Origin: an uncultured Pseudogracilibacillus sp.
Lineage (GTDB): Bacteria > Bacillota > Bacilli > Bacillales > Amphibacillaceae
Length of the DNA stretch: 11,276 nt
Reading direction: 5' to 3'
NCBI GenBank assembly: GCA_937960785.1
Contig: CALGOZ010000061.1
Coordinates: forward strand, 1-11,276
Part shown: positions 1 through 5,957 of the stretch, piece by piece
Numbering within the stretch: the first letter of the stretch is position 1
Layout of the letters: each line of letters begins with the position of its first letter
Position numbers and translations under genes: made by a program
Notes under the pieces: model-generated
What the model was told of the DNA's origin: nothing
Database searches by the model: none
What the model saw: the letters and a program-made list of their open reading frames with translations, nothing else

Positions 1-205
1 TTGTGATAGAGATTAGCTTAGTTTTTACTGTAAAAGTTTTCCTCCGATAATGTAACGGCGTAAGCTTTACCAGTCTTTACTATAGAGTGTATAGGGCGTA
101 TTAATTCTCTTTCACTTCACCATGAGAATCTATTCACTTTTAGTAGCAGGCGTCAAATACGTAATTTAAATATACTTTCCTTGATGGCGTCAAAAAATAA
201 TAAAA
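1..205. other. Intergenic DNA at left edge, no gene seen
   Basis: No convincing coding frame is visible on either strand. The only structure I see, apart from the U-tract side of the adjacent terminator, is a 9-bp direct repeat GGCGTCAAA at 149-157 and 186-194 (37 bp apart), of unknown meaning. The stretch lies downstream of the minus-strand 3D-domain gene. Confidence 0.6.
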
Positions 206-242
206 AAACCCTTAAGCTAGACTGTATCTAACTCAAGGGTTT
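191..242 (-). terminator. Rho-independent terminator of the 3D-domain gene
   Basis: On the minus strand an 11-bp stem with one mismatch (arms 232-242 and 206-216, core AAACCCTT/AAGGGTTT) is extended by an inner TAGA/TCTA pairing. It is followed by a T-rich tail complementary to 191-205. It lies 12 bp after the stop codon of the minus-strand gene, as expected for its terminator. The AAGGGTTT arm also faces plus-strand reading, but there is no T-tract on that side, so termination is one-directional. Confidence 0.85.
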
Positions 243-253
243 GTAATCATATC

Positions 254-1363
254 TTATTTTAAAATTTTAATAGTTACAGTGCGACGGCCCCATTGTAGCG
301 CTTGGGCTTTTGATTTGTAAAGTACATCAATTCGGTTTCCTTTAATATCCTCACCTGTATCAGCAGCTGTTGCTACTCCATATCCTGGTACATATACTTG
401 TGAACCTAAAGGAATAACGTCAGGATCAACAGCGATTATCCTTTCGTGTTCGTCATTATCGACATTGATACCAGTAGATGTAACTCCACTACAACCTTGA
501 CAATTAGGCGTATAGGCTGTCGCTACTACTTGAATTGTTTCGCCAACTGTATATTTTTTCTTCGGTTTATTAGTGTTATTTACTTTTGTTACATTGTTGA
601 CTCGTTCTTTTTCTCGGGCTTTAATTCGCTCGCGGTATGTTGTTTCTAATCGTTTTAAGTTGTTGTCCTTCTTTGTTAGTTGTTCCTTTTCCTCTTTTAA
701 TGTAGCTTCTTTTTTCTTTAATTGTTTTTCTTTTTGTTTTAGGTTTGCTTGTTTTTCAGTCATTTGTTCTTTAGTTTCTTCTAGGTCATTTAAAAGTTCT
801 TCTTGGGCGTTTAGTTTGTCAGCAATTTCTTCTTGAAGTCGTTCTACCTCTTCACGATCTTCGATTTGCTGTTCAATAATTTGTTGATCAGCACCCGTTA
901 CAGCGGTTATAGAAGTGACTCGGCTAATAAAATCGATAAAGGACTTTGCATTAAATAAGACTTCCAAATAACTAATGTCTCCGCCAACTTCTTGATAGGA
1001 GACGAGGCGGTTGTTTAAAATTTCACCCCGTGTTTCAATTAGTTTGTCCAGTTCGTTAATTTCATCTAATAAATCGTAAAACTCATCTTCGTATTTCATG
1101 ACTTTCTCTTCTGTAGCAGCGATATGTTTATTATGTTCTGCAATTTCTTTTTCAGTTTCTACAATATCCTCATGTAATGCTTCAATTTCACCGAGTACAT
1201 TTACGATTTCTTTTTCTTTTTTTGAAAGATTTTGTTTAATTTGTTTACGATCTTGTTCAATTTCTTTAATTTTCACAGGGGAACTGTGCGTATTTAAAGG
1301 TTTGATAAGTAAACTTGAACTAAGTAGAAGTAGAATCGTAAATAAATAGATTCCTTTCCTCAA
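254..1363 (-). CDS. Secreted coiled-coil protein with C-terminal 3D cell-wall domain
   Basis: A 369-residue exported protein, probably a peptidoglycan-active enzyme. Residues 1-28 form a signal peptide (Arg-Lys, then a hydrophobic stretch at 5-20). Residues about 30-260 are highly charged coiled coil, interrupted at 126-149 by a segment (GGDISYLEVLFNAKSFIDF) resembling the PcsB/CwlO N-terminal domain. Residues about 275-369 are a 3D domain, with the pair CQGCSG (288-293) and three Asp at 313 (AVDP), 335 (AADTG) and 346 (RIDV). 3D domains are found in YocH- and YuiC-like lytic transglycosylase relatives. The start is TTG at 1363, with an AAAGGAG ribosome site at 1374-1380 and a 10-base spacer. 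It is monocistronic, with its own terminator, and divergent from the heme operon. By analogy with CwlO, the coiled coil could be controlled by FtsEX, which is inference. The family call is firm; the exact substrate is not. Confidence 0.88.
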   Translation of the reverse strand: MRKGIYLFTILLLLSSSLLIKPLNTHSSPVKIKEIEQDRKQIKQNLSKKEKEIVNVLGEIEALHEDIVETEKEIAEHNKHIAATEEKVMKYEDEFYDLLDEINELDKLIETRGEILNNRLVSYQEVGGDISYLEVLFNAKSFIDFISRVTSITAVTGADQQIIEQQIEDREEVERLQEEIADKLNAQEELLNDLEETKEQMTEKQANLKQKEKQLKKKEATLKEEKEQLTKKDNNLKRLETTYRERIKAREKERVNNVTKVNNTNKPKKKYTVGETIQVVATAYTPNCQGCSGVTSTGINVDNDEHERIIAVDPDVIPLGSQVYVPGYGVATAADTGEDIKGNRIDVLYKSKAQALQWGRRTVTIKILK

Positions 1364-1467
1364 AATCGTACAACTCCTTTTATTTCAATTAGAACTATAC
1401 TACATTTTAAACTTATTCTTCTGAAATTAAACTATAACATATGAAAGAAACAAATATATTATATTTA

Positions 1468-1495
1468 TGTTACAAGAACGTTAAGAATTGTAACA
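1468..1495. promoter_or_regulatory. Inverted repeat TGTTACAA-N12-TTGTAACA, possible WalR-type site
   Basis: Two perfect 8-bp arms, TGTTACAA (1468-1475) and TTGTAACA (1488-1495), are separated by 12 bp. The plus strand also reads TGTTAC-N5-CGTTAA from 1468, one base away from the WalR consensus TGTWAH-N5-TGTWAH. It lies about 105-130 bp upstream of the TTG start of the 3D-domain gene. In B. subtilis the 3D-domain gene yocH is a WalRK target, which makes the reading plausible. It is unproven, and a different symmetric repressor would also fit. Confidence 0.35.
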
Positions 1496-1643
1496 ATGAC
1501 TTTTTGAAATTAACTAATAGTAATATTAAGTACTTTTTTAAACGAAATAGAATTCTAATTTAACTAGGAAAACTGTCGTAAGTCGTTAAGTGCAGGAATA
1601 TTTCGAAAAATTGTCACTTTTAAACCTGATAAAAAACAAATTA

Positions 1644-1658
1644 TTGACATAATGTCAT
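1644..1658. promoter_or_regulatory. Near-palindrome TTGACATAATGTCAT overlapping a -35 box, candidate operator
   Basis: TGACAT-A-ATGTCA (1645-1657) is a perfect odd palindrome, and with its flanks it forms a 15-mer of 7-1-7 form. An overlapping ATTAT-TGAC-ATAAT (1640-1653) is also perfect. The first six bases are a consensus -35 (TTGACA), so binding here could block transcription. The 15-mer resembles the HrtR heme-sensor operator of Lactococcus as I recall it (12 of 15 bases) and has the 7-1-7 layout of Fur-family boxes, but matches the Per box poorly. Related TGTCA/TGACA half-sites occur at 1612 and 1692. Confidence 0.4.
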
Positions 1659-1793
1659 CTATTATAACTAAAACGTGTATAAAACCCGTCATGACAAGGA
1701 TTCGGACGGATTAGAAAGGTGATCTTTACTGAGATAAAATGTTGAGTTTTCTGAATAGAGTCATAAATTATTCGAAGTAAGTTCATTGTTTAT

Positions 1794-1808
1794 TCATGTA
1801 CAACATGA
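1794..1808. promoter_or_regulatory. Palindrome TCATGT-ACA-ACATGA upstream of hemA
   Basis: A perfect 6-3-6 inverted repeat ends about 90 bp before the hemA ATG, just upstream of the AT-rich TATGTATCCTATATAAG segment (1816-1832) that could hold a -10. It is too short and AT-rich to be a strong RNA hairpin and looks more like a protein-binding site. No known regulator is assigned. Confidence 0.3.
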
Positions 1809-1897
1809 TTTAGCCTATGTATCCTATATAAGTAAAAGAAAAAGTTTATAAAATAAACCCGTAAAAATTAACTGAACAATGATGGGGGTTTAAACTT

Positions 1898-3238
1898 ATG
1901 TATATTTTAAATATTGGAGTGAACCATCAAACAACTCCAATTGAAATTCGTGAAAAGATTACTTTTTCCGAGTATATCGAGTTAGCGAATGAAAAATTAT
2001 CCCAATATTCAAATATTAGAGAAAGTGTCATCTTATCAACATGTAATCGAACAGAAATTTATGTCGTTTCAGATTGTATAGATTCAGGTTATTTATCTGT
2101 GAAAAATTTTTTGTTAGATTGGTTTGATTTAAGCAGTGAAGAGATTGCACCATATTTAGTCGTTCATGCGGGCACTGATGCGATTCGTCATTTGCTTCAA
2201 GTGATTACGGGTTTACACTCTATGGTTTTAGGTGAGACACAAATATTAGGGCAAATCCGAGAAGCTTATTTAACGTCGCTCAAACTAAATACTACGGGGA
2301 AAATTTTTAATGAAATATTCCAACGAGCAATTGCTTTTGCTAAAAAAGCCCATGCGCAAACTGGAATTGGTGAACATACTGTATCGATCAGCTATGCAGC
2401 GGTTGAACTATTAAATCAATCTATTGTAAATTTATCGGAGAAAAGAATTGTCGTTGTCGGTGCTGGAGAGATGAGTGAATTAGCTATTAGAAATTTAATC
2501 AGTTTAGGATGTCAAAATATTACGATTGTAAATCGTACTTATGAGCGAGCAAACAAATTAGCGAATGAATTTTATGTAAAGGCAGAGGCAATTGAACATT
2601 TATCCAATGTGTTATTAGAGACGGATATTGTTTTATTAGCAACTAGTTCACCAACACCTGTTTTATCTAAAAGCGATATCGAGGAAATTCAAACAAAACG
2701 AAATTATTTTCCAATCACCTTCGTTGATATTGGATTACCGAGAAACGTAGAGGAAACAATTAACGAAATTGAAAATGTAAGGGTATATAATATTGACGCT
2801 TTACAGTCTGTTGTCGATGCGAATTTACAAGCACGACAAAAAGCAGCTGAAAAAGTGGAAGCCATGATAGAAGAAGAAATAGCTAGTATCAAAGAATGGA
2901 TTAAACAACTTGGAGCAAGGCCAATTATCACAGCCTTACATAAGAAAGGAGAAGAAATACACCAAGAAATTTATACAAACATTTTGAGAAAGATGCCCGA
3001 TTTAACTTATCGTGAGAAAAATTTACTCTACTTTCAGACAAGGCGTATCGTTCGCCGTCTACTACATGAGCCAATTATTTGTGCGAAACAGTTGTCTAAA
3101 GACAATCAACTAATTAATTCACTTCAATGGTTTATGAAGGCTTTTAATTTTGAAGAAGAACATAAAGAGAAGGTCGAACAACATATCAATTATTATGAAA
3201 CTTTATTACAAACTGAAATAAAGGAAAGTACCGATTAG
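1898..3238 (+). CDS. hemA: Glutamyl-tRNA reductase HemA
   Basis: Cytoplasmic NADPH-dependent reductase that converts glutamyl-tRNA(Glu) to glutamate-1-semialdehyde, the first and usually controlled step of heme synthesis. The protein has 446 residues, the usual length. The catalytic Cys49 lies in STCNRTE (47-53), and His98 matches the conserved active-site His. The NADPH fold starts with VVVGAGEMSELA (186-197), and the C-terminal dimerisation region runs from about 335 to 420. ATG start at 1898, with GGGGG at 1884-1888 nine bases upstream as a modest ribosome site. First gene of the operon, with hemC 33 bp downstream. hemX, which lies between these genes in B. subtilis, is absent. Oddities: the nearly invariant GLDS[ML]V motif reads GLHSMV (His107), and VDIAVPRDV reads VDIGLPRNV. 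The identity is certain; full activity is not. Confidence 0.97.
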   Translation: MYILNIGVNHQTTPIEIREKITFSEYIELANEKLSQYSNIRESVILSTCNRTEIYVVSDCIDSGYLSVKNFLLDWFDLSSEEIAPYLVVHAGTDAIRHLLQVITGLHSMVLGETQILGQIREAYLTSLKLNTTGKIFNEIFQRAIAFAKKAHAQTGIGEHTVSISYAAVELLNQSIVNLSEKRIVVVGAGEMSELAIRNLISLGCQNITIVNRTYERANKLANEFYVKAEAIEHLSNVLLETDIVLLATSSPTPVLSKSDIEEIQTKRNYFPITFVDIGLPRNVEETINEIENVRVYNIDALQSVVDANLQARQKAAEKVEAMIEEEIASIKEWIKQLGARPIITALHKKGEEIHQEIYTNILRKMPDLTYREKNLLYFQTRRIVRRLLHEPIICAKQLSKDNQLINSLQWFMKAFNFEEEHKEKVEQHINYYETLLQTEIKESTD

Positions 3239-3271
3239 CAAATAAATTATATAATCTTTAGGGGAGATTAG

Positions 3272-4189
3272 ATGAGAGAAGTAATAATAGGTTCCCGGAA
3301 AAGTAAACTAGCACTTGAGCAAACAAAGCAAGTAATTGAAGAAGTAAAAAGTAAGGATGAGAATCATCGTTTCATCATTAAAGAAATGTCTACAAGAGGA
3401 GATCGTAATTTAAATATTTCACTCGATCAATTTGCGGGTCGGGGTGTTTTTAACCTTGAAATTGACCAAGCCTTAATTGAACAAAAGATTGATGTCGCGA
3501 TTCATAGTATGAAAGATTTGCCTATAGAAACATCTGAACTATTGACGGTAGCTGCAATACCGCGTCGAGAAGATCCACGGGAGGCACTTATTTCAGCAAA
3601 TCATTTGACCTTGGAACAATTACCTCGGGGAGCTATTGTTGGAACGAGCAGTGCGCGAAGATCAGCTCAGTTAAAGGCGATTCGTCCAGACCTACAAACA
3701 AAACAAATCCGGGGTCCTATCGATGATCGTATTGCGCAACTTCAACGAGGTGACTACGATGCAATTCTTTTAGCAGTAGCTGGCCTAAAAAGATTACAAC
3801 TAGAAAATTATATAACTGAGTATCTACCTTTAGATTCCTTTTTACCAGCGGCTTGTCAAGGTGCATTAACGATTCAATGCCGTTCATCGGATATTTATTT
3901 AAAGAAGGTTTTTCAATTGATACACGATGAGGAAACGGCTTTAGCGACTGAAGCTGAACGATCCTTAATAGAAAAACTTGATAAAAGCGAAAAGACTCCA
4001 ATCGGTTGCCTAGCGACTGTAGATCATAACCTAATAACTTTACGTGCAATAGTTTTAAGTAAAGATGGAACAGACTTTGTCCAAGGAAAGGCGCAAGGGA
4101 AGATACCCGAGGAAGTAGCTTCAATACTAGCAAAACAATTACTCGACAAAGGAGCTGGTCAAATAATCGAAAGGTATGCATGTTTATGA
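3272..4189 (+). CDS. hemC: Porphobilinogen deaminase HemC, lacking the usual cofactor cysteine
   Basis: Hydroxymethylbilane synthase joins four porphobilinogens on a dipyrromethane primer bound to the enzyme. The protein has 305 residues, close to the normal length. Clear family motifs: GSRKSKLAL (7-15), HSMKDLP with the catalytic Asp, REDPREALIS, VGTSSARRSAQL, GDYDAILLAVAGLKRL and LPAACQGAL. The primer-carrying Cys (GGCQ.PIG in the family) is replaced: the segment reads KSEKTPIGC, with Glu240 at the Cys position and Cys246 six residues later. Also, NVxTR reads PIDDR, and the usual pocket lysines of the GGKGLF region read Gln and Arg. The frame is intact, so this is not a simple disruption. 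ATG start with AGGGGAG (3260-3266) five bases upstream. Its last codons overlap the hemD start. The family is certain; the function is uncertain for lack of the cofactor site. Confidence 0.93.
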   Translation: MREVIIGSRKSKLALEQTKQVIEEVKSKDENHRFIIKEMSTRGDRNLNISLDQFAGRGVFNLEIDQALIEQKIDVAIHSMKDLPIETSELLTVAAIPRREDPREALISANHLTLEQLPRGAIVGTSSARRSAQLKAIRPDLQTKQIRGPIDDRIAQLQRGDYDAILLAVAGLKRLQLENYITEYLPLDSFLPAACQGALTIQCRSSDIYLKKVFQLIHDEETALATEAERSLIEKLDKSEKTPIGCLATVDHNLITLRAIVLSKDGTDFVQGKAQGKIPEEVASILAKQLLDKGAGQIIERYACL

Positions 4190-4956
4190 GTAATCTTTTG
4201 CAACATAAAACAATTTTAGTAACAAGGGCGGAAGGGCAAGCCGAAAGCTTCGCTAAAAAAATTAGTGCATATGGTGGGGTTCCAATCATTACCCCATTAA
4301 TAAAAATTACATGTCAAAATTCTAAGGGGAAAAATTCGACTATTAAAAAAATAAAGGAAGCAGATTGGCTATTTTTTACTAGCGCAAATGGTGTGCGATG
4401 CTTTTTTGCTAGATTGAATGAATTAGCGATCCCAATCGAATTACTTAAGCAAAAGAGATTTGCAGTTGTAGGTTCAAAAACAAAAAGAACGCTACAACAA
4501 TTTGAAATTCCGATTCATTTTTTGCCGACAAAGTATGATGCGGCAACAATGGCATCGGAATTTATACAGAGAATTCCTAATAATGAAAATATTCTTCTAA
4601 TAAGAGGGACATTATCTCGTCAATTATTACAAAATCAACTTCGCAAAAATGGTTATAATGTCCAAACTTTAACAGTCTATAAAACGGCCACTAATGAAAG
4701 TGTGAAATCAAAATTGACCGATTCAATACAAAAAGGTATAGACTTTATTACTTTTACTAGCCCTTCTACTGTCGATGCCTTCGTCAACCTTATAGATGAA
4801 CCGATTTCTGATGATGTCGTATACGTCTGTATTGGCACTACTACAGAAAAACATGCAAGCAAAAAGGGATTAAAACCGATTTTAACCCCGGAAAAATTTA
4901 CGATTGAAGAAATGATAAAAGAAATCGGAAAATATATAGAAAAGAGAGGTAGATAA
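4186..4956 (+). CDS. hemD: Uroporphyrinogen-III synthase HemD
   Basis: Cyclises hydroxymethylbilane to uroporphyrinogen III with inversion of ring D. About 256 residues, normal for the family, whose sequences are poorly conserved. Two alternating Rossmann-like lobes are recognisable: an N-terminal KTILVTRAEGQ segment, ADWLFFTSANGV, ILLIRG at about 140, and FITFTSPSTVDAF at about 200, then a C-terminal GTTTEKHASKKG. Two start codons are in frame, 4180 and 4186. I choose 4186 because it makes an ATGA overlap with the hemC stop and lies eight bases from where a full AGGAGG would end, judged from GAAAGG at 4169-4174. The operon position directly after hemC supports the call. Confidence 0.93.
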   Translation: MSNLLQHKTILVTRAEGQAESFAKKISAYGGVPIITPLIKITCQNSKGKNSTIKKIKEADWLFFTSANGVRCFFARLNELAIPIELLKQKRFAVVGSKTKRTLQQFEIPIHFLPTKYDAATMASEFIQRIPNNENILLIRGTLSRQLLQNQLRKNGYNVQTLTVYKTATNESVKSKLTDSIQKGIDFITFTSPSTVDAFVNLIDEPISDDVVYVCIGTTTEKHASKKGLKPILTPEKFTIEEMIKEIGKYIEKRGR

Positions 4957-4959
4957 ACA

Positions 4960-5955
4960 GTGGAGCCAATCTTATTTAAACGTAATCGTCGCTTACGAAC
5001 TTCACCGCAAATTCGTTCATTGTTTCAGGAGACGAGTTTACAAATAGAAGATTTAATTTATCCTATGTTCGTTGTAGAAGGTGAAAATATAAAAAATGAA
5101 GTAAAATCAATGCCGAATATTTACCAACTATCCTTAGATCAATTAGAAAGTGAAATTAAACAGATTCACTCCCTTGGAATAAGGGCAGTTTTATTGTTCG
5201 GTATACCTAAACATAAGGACTCTTACGGTTCGGAGGCTTATGCTACAGATGGTATCATTCAGCAAGCAATCAAGTTAATTAAACAAATAGTGCCGGATAT
5301 GCTCGTGATTGCTGATAATTGTTTATGTGAATATACATCCCATGGTCATTGTGGTGTGATGGTCGATGGAAAGATTGAAAATGATCAATCGATCGAACTC
5401 ATGGGAAAAACAGCAGTTACGCAAGCAGAGGCAGGAGCAGATATCATTGCACCATCTAGCATGTTAGATGGGAAGGTTGCCAAAATTCGTACGATGCTAG
5501 ACGAAGCAGGGTACGAATATGTTCCCATTATGTCTTATGCGGTAAAATTTGCATCATCTTTTTACGGTCCTTTCCGCGATGCTGCAAATAGCACGCCGGA
5601 GTATGGCGATCGAAAAACGTATCAAATGGATCTTCCAAATCGGAAGGAAGCATTAAGAGAAGCGATAGCGGATATAAACGAAGGTGCTGATTGTATAATC
5701 GTCAAACCGGCGCTATCTTATTTAGATATTGTAAGGGAAGTAAGTGAAACAACGAAACTACCAATTTTAACATATAACGTTAGTGGTGAATATTCAATGG
5801 TAAAAGCTGCGTCCGCAAAGGGGTGGATTAACGAAAAAGAAATAGTCTTAGAAAAATTATTAGCAATGAAACGTGCAGGGGCTCAGCGCATTATTACATA
5901 CCATGCGAAGGACGTTGCGAAATGGTTAGAAAAAAATAATGGAGAGGTGCTTTAG
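4960..5955 (+). CDS. hemB: Delta-aminolevulinic acid dehydratase HemB (porphobilinogen synthase)
   Basis: Condenses two 5-aminolevulinates to porphobilinogen. 331 residues, standard length. Both Schiff-base lysines are present: Lys196 in SYAVKFASSFYGPF and Lys249 in IIVKPALSYLDIV. The zinc site of the Zn-dependent type is intact: Cys121, Cys123 and Cys131 in NCLCEYTSHGHCG (120-132), so this is not the magnesium-only form. GTG start at 4960, three bases after the hemD stop, with GAGAGG (4944-4949) about ten bases upstream. The sequence looks orthodox, in contrast to HemC. Its last codons carry the ribosome site for hemL. Confidence 0.98.
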   Translation: MEPILFKRNRRLRTSPQIRSLFQETSLQIEDLIYPMFVVEGENIKNEVKSMPNIYQLSLDQLESEIKQIHSLGIRAVLLFGIPKHKDSYGSEAYATDGIIQQAIKLIKQIVPDMLVIADNCLCEYTSHGHCGVMVDGKIENDQSIELMGKTAVTQAEAGADIIAPSSMLDGKVAKIRTMLDEAGYEYVPIMSYAVKFASSFYGPFRDAANSTPEYGDRKTYQMDLPNRKEALREAIADINEGADCIIVKPALSYLDIVREVSETTKLPILTYNVSGEYSMVKAASAKGWINEKEIVLEKLLAMKRAGAQRIITYHAKDVAKWLEKNNGEVL

Positions 5956-5957
5956 TC

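Larger units (their letters stand above)
1364..1897. other. 534-bp divergent regulatory region
   Basis: This stretch separates the minus-strand 3D-domain gene from hemA and must hold both promoters. No gene longer than a 13-codon frame (1739-1780) is evident, and I see no tRNA, T-box or known riboswitch. It contains three clear inverted repeats (listed separately at 1468-1495, 1644-1658 and 1794-1808) and a self-complementary GTCATGAC at 1688-1695. A good -35 (TTGACA, 1644-1649) lacks a well-spaced -10. A weaker pair for hemA is TTGAGT (1742-1747) with TAAATT (1764-1769) at 16 bp. TATATA (1825-1830) and TATAAA (1847-1852) lack a partner -35. I cannot name the start site. Confidence 0.6.

Noticed and set aside
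149..194. GGCGTCAAA direct repeat as an attachment site or operator
   Set aside because: Only two 9-bp copies and no integrase, tRNA or promoter next to them; chance cannot be excluded.
1640..1658. PerR box upstream of hemA, as PerR controls hemA in B. subtilis
   Set aside because: The palindrome shares only about half of the bases of TTATAATNATTATAA outside the variable centre, so I do not call it a Per box.
1644..1674. A complete sigma-A promoter starting with TTGACA at 1644
   Set aside because: The best -10 (TATAAC, 1663-1668) is only 13 bp away, and hexamers at 16-18 bp match poorly.
3980..4010. Frameshift in hemC explaining the missing cysteine
   Set aside because: The flanking EKL and PIG parts are both in the same frame as the family motifs, so the loss is by substitution.
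3717..4289. A 190-codon open frame on the minus strand within hemC and hemD
   Set aside because: It overlaps two well-supported genes, its product has no signal or motif, and no ribosome site stands out; it is a shadow frame.
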